Part shown: one piece after another, positions 1-8,497 of the stretch
How the letters are laid out: each line of letters opens with the position of its first letter
Position numbering within the stretch: position 1 is the first letter of the stretch
DNA from: an uncultured Cycloclasticus sp.
GTDB taxonomy: Bacteria; Pseudomonadota; Gammaproteobacteria; Methylococcales; Cycloclasticaceae
NCBI GenBank assembly: GCA_913057515.1
Contig: CAJXOJ010000002.1
Location: 50,302 to 114,301, forward strand
Reading direction: 5' to 3'
Length of the DNA stretch: 64,000 nt
The notes under the pieces: model-generated
The model's input: the letters and a program-made list of their open reading frames with translations, nothing else
Database searches by the model: none
Told to the model about the DNA's origin: nothing
Made by a program: the position numbers and the translations under genes

Positions 1-314
1 ATGATTTTGCTGGCGAAACGGAAAGTACACAGAAAAATAGCCTAAGCGGGAGTATTACTGTCAGCGTTGTAGATGTTCTTCCAAACGGTTATTTAAGAAT
101 ACGCGGTGAAAAACGTGTTCGCCTTAACCAGGGGAATGAATATATAAGAGTGTCTGGTATTATCCGCCCAACCGACATTAACCCCGATAACTCGGTTGAA
201 TCTACAAAAATTGCCGATGCAACCATTATGTATACAGGCGAAGGTGCGCTAGCGGATGCTAACAAAATTGGTTGGTTAGCTCGTTTCTTTATTAGCGCAG
301 TATTCCCGTTCTAA
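1..314 (+). CDS. flgH: Flagellar L-ring protein FlgH (3' part only)
   Basis: The frame is open from the window edge to a TAA at 312-314, so the 5' end lies outside. The visible ~103 residues end in [14 protein letters not shown], the typical FlgH carboxy terminus, and contain the conserved stretch V-L-P-N-G followed by G-E-K and the V-S-G-I-I-R-P segment. FlgH is the outer-membrane lipoprotein that forms the L-ring around the flagellar rod; its lipobox would be upstream and is not visible. The stop codon sits in the ribosome-binding site (AAGGAG, 313-318) of flgI, so the two are in one operon. Identification rests on the C-terminal motif and on flgI following directly. Confidence 0.93.
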   Translation, partial: DFAGETESTQKNSLSGSITVSVVDVLPNGYLRIRGEKRVRLNQGNEYIRVSGIIRPTDINPDNSVESTKIADATIMYTGEGALADANKIGWLARFFISAVFPF

Positions 315-324
315 GGAGTTTATT

Positions 325-1437
325 ATGAATATGAAATCCCTTATATTAATGGTAGTTTTAGGCTTAATGCAAAGCACTGCCTATGCCGAACGCATAAAAG
401 ATATTGCTTCTATAACAGGTGTTCGCGCTAACCAGCTGGTGGGCTATGGTATTGTCGTTGGCCTAAATGGCACAGGTGATAAGGTTAAAGCAGGTGATTT
501 TACTTCGCAAAGCATGCGCAGTATGTTGAGTCAAATGGGGGTTAAAATACCCGCAACGGTTCAAGTTAAATCTAAAAATATTGCTGCGGTAATTATTCAT
601 GCAAGCCTTCCACCGTTTGCCAGCCCTGGGCAAAAAATTAATGTAACCGTTAACGCCATTGGTGAAGCCAGTAGTTTACGCGGTGGTAGTTTACTCATGT
701 CACCACTAAAAGGTGCTGATGGTAAAGTCTACGGCATAGCCCAAGGTAACTTGGTGGTGGGTGGTTTAAGCGCATCAGGTGCCGATGGCTCCAAAGTGAG
801 TGTTAATATTCCAACGGTTGGTAGTATTCCAAATGGTGCAACGGTTGAACGGACAGTGTATAGCCCCTTTAATGAAGGCACAACGTTAACACTTAATTTG
901 CACACCTTTGACTTTACAACAGCTAACCGACTCGCTAATTCAATTAACCAAGCGATTGGACCGCAAACCTCGCATTCAATTAACGGTGGCAGTATTAAGG
1001 TGAATATGCCGCGTGACCCAGCGCAAAGGGTAGCATTTATGTCCTTGCTAGAAAATTTAGAAGTGCAACCCGCACAATCTGCGGCGCGTATTATTATTAA
1101 CTCAAGAACCGGTACCGTGGTTATTAACAATCAGGTAAAAGTACGTGCAGCAGCGGTATCGCATGGAAATTTAACAGTCACAATTACCGAAAGACAGAAC
1201 GTTAGCCAACCGGACGCAGGTGGCGCTTTTTCAGAAGGTGAAACGGTGGTAACGCCAGAGTCAGAAATAAATATAGTGGCTGAAGATAGTCGCATGTTTG
1301 TATTTGACCCAGGTGTCTCGCTCGATCAAATCGTTAAAGCCGTTAACCAAGTAGGGGCAGGGCCCAGTGATTTAGTGGCTATCTTAGAAGCACTAAAAGG
1401 TGCAGGCGCTTTAACCGCAGAGTTAATCGTCATTTAG
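325..1437 (+). CDS. flgI: Flagellar P-ring protein FlgI
   Basis: A 370-residue protein matching FlgI in length. It begins with a Sec signal peptide (hydrophobic residues 4-17, cleavage likely after A-Y-A near residue 21) followed by the conserved ERIKDIASI and [19 protein letters not shown] segments. FlgI assembles in the periplasm, with help from the chaperone FlgA, into the P-ring that bushes the rod through the peptidoglycan. A strong AAGGAG lies 6 nt before the ATG. It is followed at once by flgJ, whose ATG starts 2 nt after its stop. The family and the flgH-flgI-flgJ order are standard for gammaproteobacteria. Confidence 0.97.
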   Translation: MNMKSLILMVVLGLMQSTAYAERIKDIASITGVRANQLVGYGIVVGLNGTGDKVKAGDFTSQSMRSMLSQMGVKIPATVQVKSKNIAAVIIHASLPPFASPGQKINVTVNAIGEASSLRGGSLLMSPLKGADGKVYGIAQGNLVVGGLSASGADGSKVSVNIPTVGSIPNGATVERTVYSPFNEGTTLTLNLHTFDFTTANRLANSINQAIGPQTSHSINGGSIKVNMPRDPAQRVAFMSLLENLEVQPAQSAARIIINSRTGTVVINNQVKVRAAAVSHGNLTVTITERQNVSQPDAGGAFSEGETVVTPESEINIVAEDSRMFVFDPGVSLDQIVKAVNQVGAGPSDLVAILEALKGAGALTAELIVI

Positions 1438-1439
1438 TA

Positions 1440-2408
1440 ATGAATTACTCAGTCTCACAAGCCGATATCTATGCCGATTTTAATGGGCTTGCTCAATTAA
1501 AAGCAAAAGCCAGTGGTGATAATAACGAACAGCAAAATGCGCTGGGTGAAGTAGCGCGTCAATTTGAGACTATTTTTCTGAAAATGATGCTGAAAAGTAT
1601 GCGCGATACCGTGCCCGAGTCAGGCCTTGTTAATAATGACAAGACGCGTTTTTATGAGTCTATGTATGATGACCAAATATCCTTAGATTTAAGTAAACGG
1701 GGTGATTTAGGCTTGGCGCAGATGATTGTTAATCAAATGGGTGAATCAGGTGCTCCCAAAACTAATAGAACCTTTGATGGTTTAGCTAGTTATCGGCAAA
1801 CAGCTGTTCAGCAAAAAGCCCCACATACTCCTCACGAACGGGTGGAATTACCCCGCGTGATCGCTGGTACGAAACCGCTTAGTACGGGTATAAACTCTAT
1901 TGAAGAGTTTGTTAATACCTTAATTGAGCCCGCCAAAAATGCCGCCAAGGCGCTAGGTGTTGATGCGCAAGTGCTGCTCGCGCAATCCGCCTTAGAAACG
2001 GGATGGGGTAAGCACATCATGAAGGATCAAACTGGGCAAAGTAGCCATAATATGTTTGGTATAAAAGCATCACGTGGCTGGCAGGGTAAAACGGTCAATG
2101 TGCAAACGGTTGAATATGAAGCAGGCATAGCACAAAAGCGTCAGGCGACATTTCGTGCCTATGATAACTATGAAGACAGTTTTAATGATTACGTGCAGTT
2201 TTTAAAACAAAATCCGCGTTATGCAGAAACCCTATCTAAAGTTGATTCTAATGAAGCGTTTGTAAAAGGTTTGCAAAAAGCAGGTTACGCAACAGACCCC
2301 GCCTACGCGAAAAAAATTATGTCCATCCTAGGGCGTGAACAATTGTCATCAATTGAAAGACCTTCAGTAAATTTAACTCAAGCCGATACAAGGCTTATAG
2401 GGGGTTAA
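1440..2408 (+). CDS. flgJ: Flagellar rod assembly protein / muramidase FlgJ
   Basis: Two-domain FlgJ of 322 residues. The N-terminal ~100 residues are the rod-binding/rod-cap domain (EVARQFETIFLKMMLKSMR and the F-Y-E-S-M-Y-D-D-Q segment). After a linker of about 50 residues, residues ~155-305 are a glucosaminidase/peptidoglycan hydrolase domain, with AQSALETGWGKH carrying the expected catalytic glutamate and the later Y-E-D-S-F-N-D-Y segment. It caps the growing rod and opens the murein so that the rod can cross. The ATG at 1440 overlaps a TAA beginning at 1438 and lies just after the flgI stop, which suggests translational coupling. Confidence 0.96.
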   Translation: MNYSVSQADIYADFNGLAQLKAKASGDNNEQQNALGEVARQFETIFLKMMLKSMRDTVPESGLVNNDKTRFYESMYDDQISLDLSKRGDLGLAQMIVNQMGESGAPKTNRTFDGLASYRQTAVQQKAPHTPHERVELPRVIAGTKPLSTGINSIEEFVNTLIEPAKNAAKALGVDAQVLLAQSALETGWGKHIMKDQTGQSSHNMFGIKASRGWQGKTVNVQTVEYEAGIAQKRQATFRAYDNYEDSFNDYVQFLKQNPRYAETLSKVDSNEAFVKGLQKAGYATDPAYAKKIMSILGREQLSSIERPSVNLTQADTRLIGG

Positions 2409-2442
2409 GTGAATAAAGGGCAAACGATAGCGAGTAAACATC

Positions 2443-4371
2443 ATGGCTGATCTATTATTAACCGGCTTATCGGGTTTAACGGCATTTAAAAACGTATTGA
2501 CCACAACGGGTCACAATATTACTAATGCCACAACCGAAGGCTATAGTCGTCAAAAGGTTAGTTTAGAAACACAAACGCCACAGTTTAGTGGGGCTGGATA
2601 CGTTGGGTCGGGCGTTTTTACATCATCAATCACTCGTCAATACGATAGTTTTTTGTCCACAGAATTTAGAAATAGCAATTCAGCAGCGTCAGAGTTAGAC
2701 ACTTATTATGAATTCGCCAGTCAAATTGACTCTGTGTTGGCAAACCCAACAGTGGGGTTAAGTGGAGCCTTACAAGAGTTTTTTAACTCAATTCAAGATG
2801 TTGCTGCAGATCCTTCCTCAATTCCAGCTAGGCAAGTTATGCTGTCTGAGGGCGAAGCGCTAGAAAACCGTTTTAGCACCATGGATAACCTGTTTGATGA
2901 TATTACCCTTCGGGTGAATAACCGCCTGGCTGATACGGTAACAGATATCAATTTATTATCTGAGAATATTGCGAGCATAAATCAAAAAATTGTTGATGCG
3001 GCTGGTAAAGGGCAAATGCCCAATGACTTGTTGGATCAACGAGATCACCTAATTGATCAGCTTGCTTCCAAAGTTAACGTGAGCACCAGTGTGCAAACGG
3101 ATGGAGCGGTTAATGTGTTTGTGGGTAGTGGTCAGTCTTTAGTGTTGGGCTCTCGTAGTAACCAGCTCGGACTAGAACCAGCGGGCTTTGATGCAAGCGC
3201 ATTAACCATAGTCTTCAAAGAGCAAACCGCTAATGTGGATATTACGAGGTTTATGACCGGTGGAGAAATGGGCGGCATCGTTAGGTTTAGAGATGAAGTG
3301 CTCAACCCATCAATCAATACGTTGGGGCAAATAGCCGTTTCATTATCACACACATTTAATGAGCAACATATCAATGGTGTGGACCTAAATGGCGATCAAG
3401 GCCAAGGTTTTTTCTCTAAGCCGGGTGTCCTTATTGCGAGTGATGTCTCTAACACAGGCTCTTTAACGGTTAATTATGCCGCTGATATTTCACAATTAAC
3501 CACAAGTGACTATGTGCTGACGACCGATGCAACCAACACAAACTACACGCTGACACGGTTAACCGATAACACGCAGACGACCGCGGCTATTCCGGGTGCC
3601 CCGGGTATTATTACAGTGGATGGTTTAGAGATAGATTTAAGTGCTACCGCGGCAGCGGATGAATATAGAATTCGTCCCACACGAGATGGCGCATCAAGCT
3701 TTTCATTAAAAACGACTGACCCACGGGATATTGCTATTGGGATGCCGGTCGTTAGCAGGGCAACATCCACTAACACAGGCACAGCTAGTTTAACTGAATT
3801 AAGTATGTCGTCTTATACTGGTGTAAGCCTTGCGGATACCAGCTTAACTTACGACAGTGCTAATGCCCAATACGATATTGTAGTGGGTGGAGTCTCTAGT
3901 GGTACATTAGCTTATGATGCTGGTACTGACAGTGGTAAAACAGTGAGCGTTGCTATAGCAGGTTTTGGTGATGTTAGCTTTGTTTTAAACGGTCAGCCTG
4001 AAGATGGCGATAGTTTTATCCTAAATGATAATGCTGCAAGCAATTTCAGCGTGGGTGATAATAGAAACGCCTTGGCTTTATCAGGCTTGCAAACCACGCA
4101 AACCATGGTAGACGGTAGCGCAAGCTACCAAGATGCGTATGGCCAAATTGTGGCTGATGTGGGGCGTAAAACAAGATCAGCAGAAGTGAATGGTGCTGCA
4201 CAGCAAGGGTTTTTAAACCAAGCAATAGCAGCAAAAGATTCGGTAAGTGGGGTTAACTTAGATGAAGAAGCAGCGAATCTTGTGCGTTTTCAACAAGCAT
4301 ATCAAGCAGCTAGCCAAGTGGTGCTAACCTCACGTACCATTTTTGACACCTTACTAGGAGCCTTTAGATAA
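2443..4371 (+). CDS. flgK: Flagellar hook-filament junction protein 1 FlgK (HAP1)
   Basis: 642 residues, about 100 longer than E. coli FlgK. The N terminus carries the rod/hook family signature (LLLTGLSGLTAFKNVLTTTGHNI then A-T-T-E-G-Y-S-R-Q), and the C terminus has the matching helix (V-N-L-D-E-E-A-A-N-L-V-R-F-Q-Q-A-Y-Q-A). The extra length is in a Thr/Asp/Gly-rich middle, residues ~330-520, which resembles the variable surface domains of hook and filament proteins. FlgK is the first junction layer between hook and filament. No strong Shine-Dalgarno site is visible before the ATG. Only one base separates its TAA from flgL. Confidence 0.96.
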   Translation: MADLLLTGLSGLTAFKNVLTTTGHNITNATTEGYSRQKVSLETQTPQFSGAGYVGSGVFTSSITRQYDSFLSTEFRNSNSAASELDTYYEFASQIDSVLANPTVGLSGALQEFFNSIQDVAADPSSIPARQVMLSEGEALENRFSTMDNLFDDITLRVNNRLADTVTDINLLSENIASINQKIVDAAGKGQMPNDLLDQRDHLIDQLASKVNVSTSVQTDGAVNVFVGSGQSLVLGSRSNQLGLEPAGFDASALTIVFKEQTANVDITRFMTGGEMGGIVRFRDEVLNPSINTLGQIAVSLSHTFNEQHINGVDLNGDQGQGFFSKPGVLIASDVSNTGSLTVNYAADISQLTTSDYVLTTDATNTNYTLTRLTDNTQTTAAIPGAPGIITVDGLEIDLSATAAADEYRIRPTRDGASSFSLKTTDPRDIAIGMPVVSRATSTNTGTASLTELSMSSYTGVSLADTSLTYDSANAQYDIVVGGVSSGTLAYDAGTDSGKTVSVAIAGFGDVSFVLNGQPEDGDSFILNDNAASNFSVGDNRNALALSGLQTTQTMVDGSASYQDAYGQIVADVGRKTRSAEVNGAAQQGFLNQAIAAKDSVSGVNLDEEAANLVRFQQAYQAASQVVLTSRTIFDTLLGAFR

Positions 4372-4372
4372 C

Positions 4373-5668
4373 ATGAATAGAATCTCCACAAGCTTAACTC
4401 ACCAGCAGGGTATCAACTCTATTCTCCAGCAGCAAACGAAGGTTAATCATACACAACAGCAAATCTCATTAGGTAAGCGTATTATTACCCCCTCTGATGA
4501 CCCAGCTGGTAGTGTCCAATTGCTTGACTTGAGCCAGGCACTGAGCAGGTTAGAGCAATTTCAAGCCAATAATGATTATGCCGTTAATAGACTGAGCACG
4601 TCTGAAAGTACCCTGCAAAGTGTTACATCAAATTTGCAACGAGTAAGGGAATTAGCTGTGCAAGGGTTTAATGATGTAAATACCCCAACGGATAAAAAAT
4701 CCATTGCTGAAGAAATGTATCAGCGGCTGGATGAAATACTCGCACTAGCCAATACTAAAGATGCTAATGGTGATTATTTATACGCGGGTTTTAAAACACA
4801 AACTAAACCGTTTACTGGAACATCGGATTCCGGTATTTACACCTACCAAGGCGATCAGTCACAGCGCTTTATTGAAATTGGAGAAGACCGAAGCTTAGCG
4901 GATGGAAACTCAGGTGCCGAAGTGTTTTTTAACCTACAGGATAAAAACGGCAACCCAGAAGACATTTTTAGCACCTTATATGCCTTAGCAAACGACTTAT
5001 CAACCAATAAAGCGCCAGCAGAAGAAATGGCGTTTACGATAAATGGCGTGTTAACAGATTTAGATACAGAAACACTCACCATAAATGGCTTAACGTATGA
5101 ATTTGATAATGATGGTAGCGTAGGCACGAGCGTTGTAGATGGCGTAACCGTACCTAACATTATTGTTGATATTAGTGATATACCCGGAGCACCTGCTATA
5201 CCGTTAACCAGTGATGAAATTGCAACAAACTTGGCGGCTGCCATTAGTAATCAGCAAACCTTGGGTAATACTGATATTACCGTTAGTGTTACGGGTAATG
5301 AGCTGCAGCTGCTAGCAGGTGCTGAAGGTGAAGGCGGCTTAAGCTTTACCGATGGCGCAACGACAGGGGATATCACTGTGACCGAGCAAATATCTATACC
5401 CTTATACGACCACCTCGATCAAATAGACACCGCGCTAAGCCGAATACTAGATGTGCGTTCACAAATTGGCGCGCGCTTAAACGTATTAGATAGCCAAGAT
5501 GAAACGAATCAAGATTTTATACTTAGCTTAGAGCAAACAAAATCGCAAATAGCCGATATCGACATAGCAGAAGCCATTAGCCGGTTTAACTTTCAAATTG
5601 TATCGCTACAGGCAGCGCAACAAGCTTATGTAAAAGTTCAAAATTTATCTTTGTTTAATCTGTTATAA
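4373..5668 (+). CDS. flgL: Flagellar hook-filament junction protein 3 FlgL (HAP3)
   Basis: 431 residues, longer than the ~317 of E. coli. N-terminal helix RISTSLTHQQGINSILQQQ with GKRIITPSDDPAGSVQLL, and C-terminal helix with A-E-A-I-S-R-F-N-F-Q and A-Q-Q-A-Y-V-K-V-Q-N-L-S-L-F-N-L-L, the flagellin-like ends of HAP3. The central region (~190-350) is an acidic Thr/Asp-rich insertion. FlgL forms the second junction layer onto which flagellin polymerises. It is the last gene of this flg run; the next gene, fliC, has its own sigma-28 promoter about 280 nt downstream. Confidence 0.95.
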   Translation: MNRISTSLTHQQGINSILQQQTKVNHTQQQISLGKRIITPSDDPAGSVQLLDLSQALSRLEQFQANNDYAVNRLSTSESTLQSVTSNLQRVRELAVQGFNDVNTPTDKKSIAEEMYQRLDEILALANTKDANGDYLYAGFKTQTKPFTGTSDSGIYTYQGDQSQRFIEIGEDRSLADGNSGAEVFFNLQDKNGNPEDIFSTLYALANDLSTNKAPAEEMAFTINGVLTDLDTETLTINGLTYEFDNDGSVGTSVVDGVTVPNIIVDISDIPGAPAIPLTSDEIATNLAAAISNQQTLGNTDITVSVTGNELQLLAGAEGEGGLSFTDGATTGDITVTEQISIPLYDHLDQIDTALSRILDVRSQIGARLNVLDSQDETNQDFILSLEQTKSQIADIDIAEAISRFNFQIVSLQAAQQAYVKVQNLSLFNLL

Positions 5669-5945
5669 AAAACGACAATACGACACGCACCCCAAGCTAC
5701 AAAGTACATCTCAATCAGCTAGCAAGGAAAACCATTAGTTAGGCAGACGCATAAAGCGCAATACGCTAAAGCCCAAAGATAACGACAGGGTGATGGTGTG
5801 AGATGGATGTTGATTGTTGAGCTTACAAGGTCCAGCCCAGCTGAGGCAGAAACTTAATCTAATGAAAAGAAGGCGGATTGATATCTTGTAATTTGTGATG
5901 CACGTCATAATTCTCTGCCTGTTTAAAAAACTTTTAAATAAACGC
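5669..5945. other. Non-coding gap between flgL and the fliC promoter
   Basis: About 277 bases with no convincing reading frame or ribosome-binding site. I see no strong terminator with a T-run for the flg operon here, so read-through into fliC is possible. The only clear regulatory signal is the sigma-28 promoter that begins right after this stretch. Confidence 0.5.
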
Positions 5946-5972
5946 TAAAGGAAACTTTCTGAAGGCCGATAA
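5946..5972 (+). promoter_or_regulatory. Sigma-28 (FliA) promoter of fliC
   Basis: TAAAGGAA (5946-5953), an 11-base spacer, then GCCGATAA (5965-5972). This fits the enteric FliA consensus TAAAGTTT-N11-GCCGATAA, with a perfect -10 box and perfect spacing. It lies about 93 nt before the flagellin ATG, predicting an 80-90 nt leader. It places flagellin in the last, FlgM-controlled class of the flagellar cascade. Confidence 0.92.
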
Positions 5973-5982
5973 GCTAATCGGA

Positions 5983-6057
5983 GACGGTAAATACCTAGCT
6001 AGACTAAAAGATATATCCGTCAGTTTTAAATAAGGTAAGCGTTGGCTTACAAAGGAG
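5983..6057 (+). promoter_or_regulatory. Structured 5' leader of fliC mRNA
   Basis: Between the sigma-28 promoter and the start codon, GACGG (5983-5987) can pair with CCGTC (6017-6021). A 6-bp hairpin, GTAAGC/GCTTAC (6035-6040 with 6045-6050, loop GTTG), ends immediately before the strong ribosome-binding site AAAGGAG (6051-6057). A hairpin touching the Shine-Dalgarno could stabilise the mRNA or tune translation. The pairing is seen; the function is inference. Confidence 0.4.
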
Positions 6058-6064
6058 CAATAAA

Positions 6065-7960
6065 ATGCCTCAAATTATTAATACCAATATTGCGTCATTA
6101 ACCGCGCAACGTAACTTAAACAGTTCACAAAATTCATTAAACACATCCTTGCAACGTTTATCATCTGGCTTGCGTATTAACAGCGCAAAAGATGATGCTG
6201 CTGGCCTTGCAATTTCAGAACGATTTACCACACAAATCCGTGGTTTAAATCAAGCATCACGTAACGCTAACGATGCTATTTCGCTATCTCAAACAGCGGA
6301 GGGTGCACTGGGTGAAATTGGTGCTAACTTACAACGTATTCGTGAGCTAGCGGTTCAGTCAGCCAATGCGACCAACTCTTCATCTGACCGTGCAGCGCTA
6401 GATTTAGAGGTGCAACAGCGTTTAGCTGAGGTAGATAGAATTGCCAGCCAAACTTCATTTAATGGTCAAAAAATTATTGATGGTAGCTTTGGTACCGCTG
6501 CTTTTCAAGTGGGTGCTAACGTGGGTGAAACCATTACCTTAGATTTAACGACCAGTATGCGTCAAGATCAATTAGGTGCTTATACGAATTCGTCCTCTGT
6601 TGATTTAACAACGGTTATATCAGAAGGTACTGCAGCTGTAACAGGTTCAGCTGCGACCTATGCTTTTGACACAGCTGCTTTAGTAGCAGATTACAGTACA
6701 GTAGCTGCAGTAGCCGGTACGGACACAGTTGATTTTGCAGGTGGAACGCCAAGTATTGGTGATACAGTAACGGTAAATAACGTCGTTTTTACATTAGCTG
6801 ATGCAACTACCGCAAGTACAGTTGATTCTGCAACAGCAGTAACGGTTAACGTTGACTTTACTAATGGTGCGACTGCCCAAGATGCAGTAGATGAATTTGT
6901 AACTGCTTTTGGTTTAGCAGTAACGGATGCGGGTTCTGCAGGTACAGGAACAGCATTAAGTGGTTTAAGCGTTACTAATGCTGGTGGTACATCTACAACA
7001 GCAACTATTGCTGATACTGCAGCTGGTTTGGCTGCAACTCTAAGCAGAACTGTTGCTGCGTCAGATGCAACGGTTGTTCAAAATGTTACAGGTAGTGATG
7101 AAGATACCTCAGCTAATGCAACCTTTACTATTACAGACCCAGAGGCTAATGCAATTACGGTCGTACTAGATAGTGATGTGACATCGGCAGCTGACTTGTT
7201 AGGTGAAATAACATCTGCAACGGGTTATGGTGCGGCAACATTTACTGCTGCAGTGGATGGAACAGGGATTGTTATCACTGATGGCAGTAACGCTACAGGG
7301 AGTTTCGCCATTGGGGGTGCTGATGCCGCAACTATAACTGCACAAAATGTAGCGGGTAGTACAGCCGCAGGTGTTGCTGACGTTGCTTTAGTTGCTGCAA
7401 ACACTGTTACAGTTGCAGATGATTTCAGTATTCAAATTGGTACAACTGACGCAGTAAGCGTTGCCAATGCAACCTATTCAACCAGCCAAAGTTTAGTGGA
7501 CGCAGTCAATACAGCACTAGCAGGTAATGCACAAGCTGTGTTAAACGATGATAACACCATGAGTATTATTGCTAATGAGGATGTAACAGTAACCGGAAAT
7601 ACTGGTCTAACAACCTTGGGTTATACAGGTACGGTAGCAGCATCAGGTGATTTAACAACTGCAACAGTGACAACAGTTGCTGATTCTAACGATGCTATCC
7701 GTCGTATTGATGCATCATTAACGTCTATTAGTGACTTACGTAGTACTTTTGGTGCGATTCAAAACCGTTTTGAATCTACCATTAGTAACTTAGATACAGC
7801 TGTGGAAAGCTTAAGTGCTGCGCGTTCACGTATTCAAGATGCTGATTTTGCATCTGAAACAGCAGCGTTAACCCGAGCACAAATTCTGCAACAAGCAGGT
7901 GTGTCTATTTTGTCTCAGGCTAACTCTTTACCACAAAGTGTATTGGGCTTATTACAATAA
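6065..7960 (+). CDS. fliC: Flagellin FliC with large lysine-free central domain
   Basis: 631-residue flagellin. Residues 1-~165 are the conserved D0/D1 N-terminal helices (start PQIINTNIASLTAQRNL, LQRIRELAVQS at 89-99, which is the D1 segment recognised by TLR5 in other flagellins). The last ~90 residues are the matching C-terminal helices (A-I-R-R-I-D onward, ending S-L-P-Q-S-V-L-G-L-L-Q). Between them lies a ~375-residue Thr/Ala/Val/Asp/Gly-rich domain, larger than in most polar flagellins. The whole protein has only two lysines (K42, K136), no cysteine and no tryptophan; the central domain has a single arginine (~328), so it is strongly acidic. Strong AAAGGAG ribosome-binding site; monocistronic terminator follows. 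Confidence 0.97.
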   Translation: MPQIINTNIASLTAQRNLNSSQNSLNTSLQRLSSGLRINSAKDDAAGLAISERFTTQIRGLNQASRNANDAISLSQTAEGALGEIGANLQRIRELAVQSANATNSSSDRAALDLEVQQRLAEVDRIASQTSFNGQKIIDGSFGTAAFQVGANVGETITLDLTTSMRQDQLGAYTNSSSVDLTTVISEGTAAVTGSAATYAFDTAALVADYSTVAAVAGTDTVDFAGGTPSIGDTVTVNNVVFTLADATTASTVDSATAVTVNVDFTNGATAQDAVDEFVTAFGLAVTDAGSAGTGTALSGLSVTNAGGTSTTATIADTAAGLAATLSRTVAASDATVVQNVTGSDEDTSANATFTITDPEANAITVVLDSDVTSAADLLGEITSATGYGAATFTAAVDGTGIVITDGSNATGSFAIGGADAATITAQNVAGSTAAGVADVALVAANTVTVADDFSIQIGTTDAVSVANATYSTSQSLVDAVNTALAGNAQAVLNDDNTMSIIANEDVTVTGNTGLTTLGYTGTVAASGDLTTATVTTVADSNDAIRRIDASLTSISDLRSTFGAIQNRFESTISNLDTAVESLSAARSRIQDADFASETAALTRAQILQQAGVSILSQANSLPQSVLGLLQ

Positions 7961-7967
7961 GGCGATA

Positions 7968-8014
7968 GCTTATGAGTTTGGCTCTGTTTATTCAGAGCCA
8001 AGCTTTTTATAAGC
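7968..8014 (+). terminator. Rho-independent terminator after fliC
   Basis: Perfect 9-bp stem TTGGCTCTG/CAGAGCCAA (7978-7986 with 7993-8001, 6-nt loop), followed by GCTTTTTAT. An outer GCTTAT/ATAAGC pair (7968-7973, 8009-8014) encloses it. It begins 7 nt after the fliC stop and ends before flaG, so the abundant flagellin message ends here while flaG-fliD-fliS-fliT continue at a lower level. Confidence 0.87.
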
Positions 8015-8026
8015 AAGGGGTTTAAT

Positions 8027-8443
8027 ATGGAAACGGTTAACTTAATTAATACGGTAGCTAAGTCGGTAGAGCCTAAAACTCCATCGGTCACTGCATCGTC
8101 TGTTGAGCGTATTGGAACGGAGTTCGCGGAGTTAAAGCAGCAGCCGTCTGTTGGGCAGGTGTTGTCGAATGGGTTAGTTGAAAAAGAAGGTTCAAATAAA
8201 GACGCGATTACAGAGAAAGTGAGTGAGCTGAATAGTTTCGTACAAAATATTCAGCGCGGTATTCAATTCAGTGTAGATGATGATACAGGACACTCTGTTA
8301 TTACTGTCACCGATAGAGAAACTGGCGATGTGATTAGAACGTTTCCTTCTGAGGAAATGTTGGCGATATCTGCACAGTTAAATGAAACTTTGGCAATGCA
8401 AGAAGAGGCTGGCTTAGGTTTATTAGTTAAAGCGAAGGCGTAG
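8027..8443 (+). CDS. flaG: Flagellar protein FlaG
   Basis: 138 residues with the FlaG domain in the C-terminal half: F-S-V-D-D-D-T-G-H-S-V-I-T-V-T-D-R-E-T-G then the conserved V-I-R-T-F-P-S-E-E-M-L segment at ~105-120. The N-terminal half is low-complexity and poorly conserved. FlaG is found between flagellin and fliD in Vibrio, Pseudomonas and Aeromonas, where it affects filament length or polar filament formation; its biochemical activity is not settled. A GGGG ribosome-binding site (8017-8020) precedes the ATG. Confidence 0.92.
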   Translation: METVNLINTVAKSVEPKTPSVTASSVERIGTEFAELKQQPSVGQVLSNGLVEKEGSNKDAITEKVSELNSFVQNIQRGIQFSVDDDTGHSVITVTDRETGDVIRTFPSEEMLAISAQLNETLAMQEEAGLGLLVKAKA

Positions 8444-8469
8444 GCAAGGTTATTACGTGTAGCCTTGCT
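8443..8469 (+). terminator. Possible weak hairpin between flaG and fliD
   Basis: GCAAGG (8444-8449) pairs with CCTTGC (8463-8468) across a 13-nt loop, followed by TTTAAAGGTTTT. It starts at the flaG stop codon. The long loop and interrupted T-run make it a weak terminator or attenuator at best. Confidence 0.3.
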
Positions 8470-8497
8470 TTAAAGGTTTTATGTTAGGAGGTTTATT

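Noticed and set aside
729..1130. 133-residue open frame antisense to flgI
   Set aside because: flgI is certain by family match; the antisense frame lacks a ribosome-binding site and known motifs and is explained by codon bias.
4855..5244. 129-residue open frame antisense to flgL
   Set aside because: It lies over the low-complexity insertion of FlgL, where a Thr/Asp-rich protein leaves the opposite strand free of stops.
5966..5981. CCGAT/ATCGG inverted repeat as a separate operator
   Set aside because: It overlaps the fixed sigma-28 -10 sequence; half of the symmetry is explained by the consensus itself.
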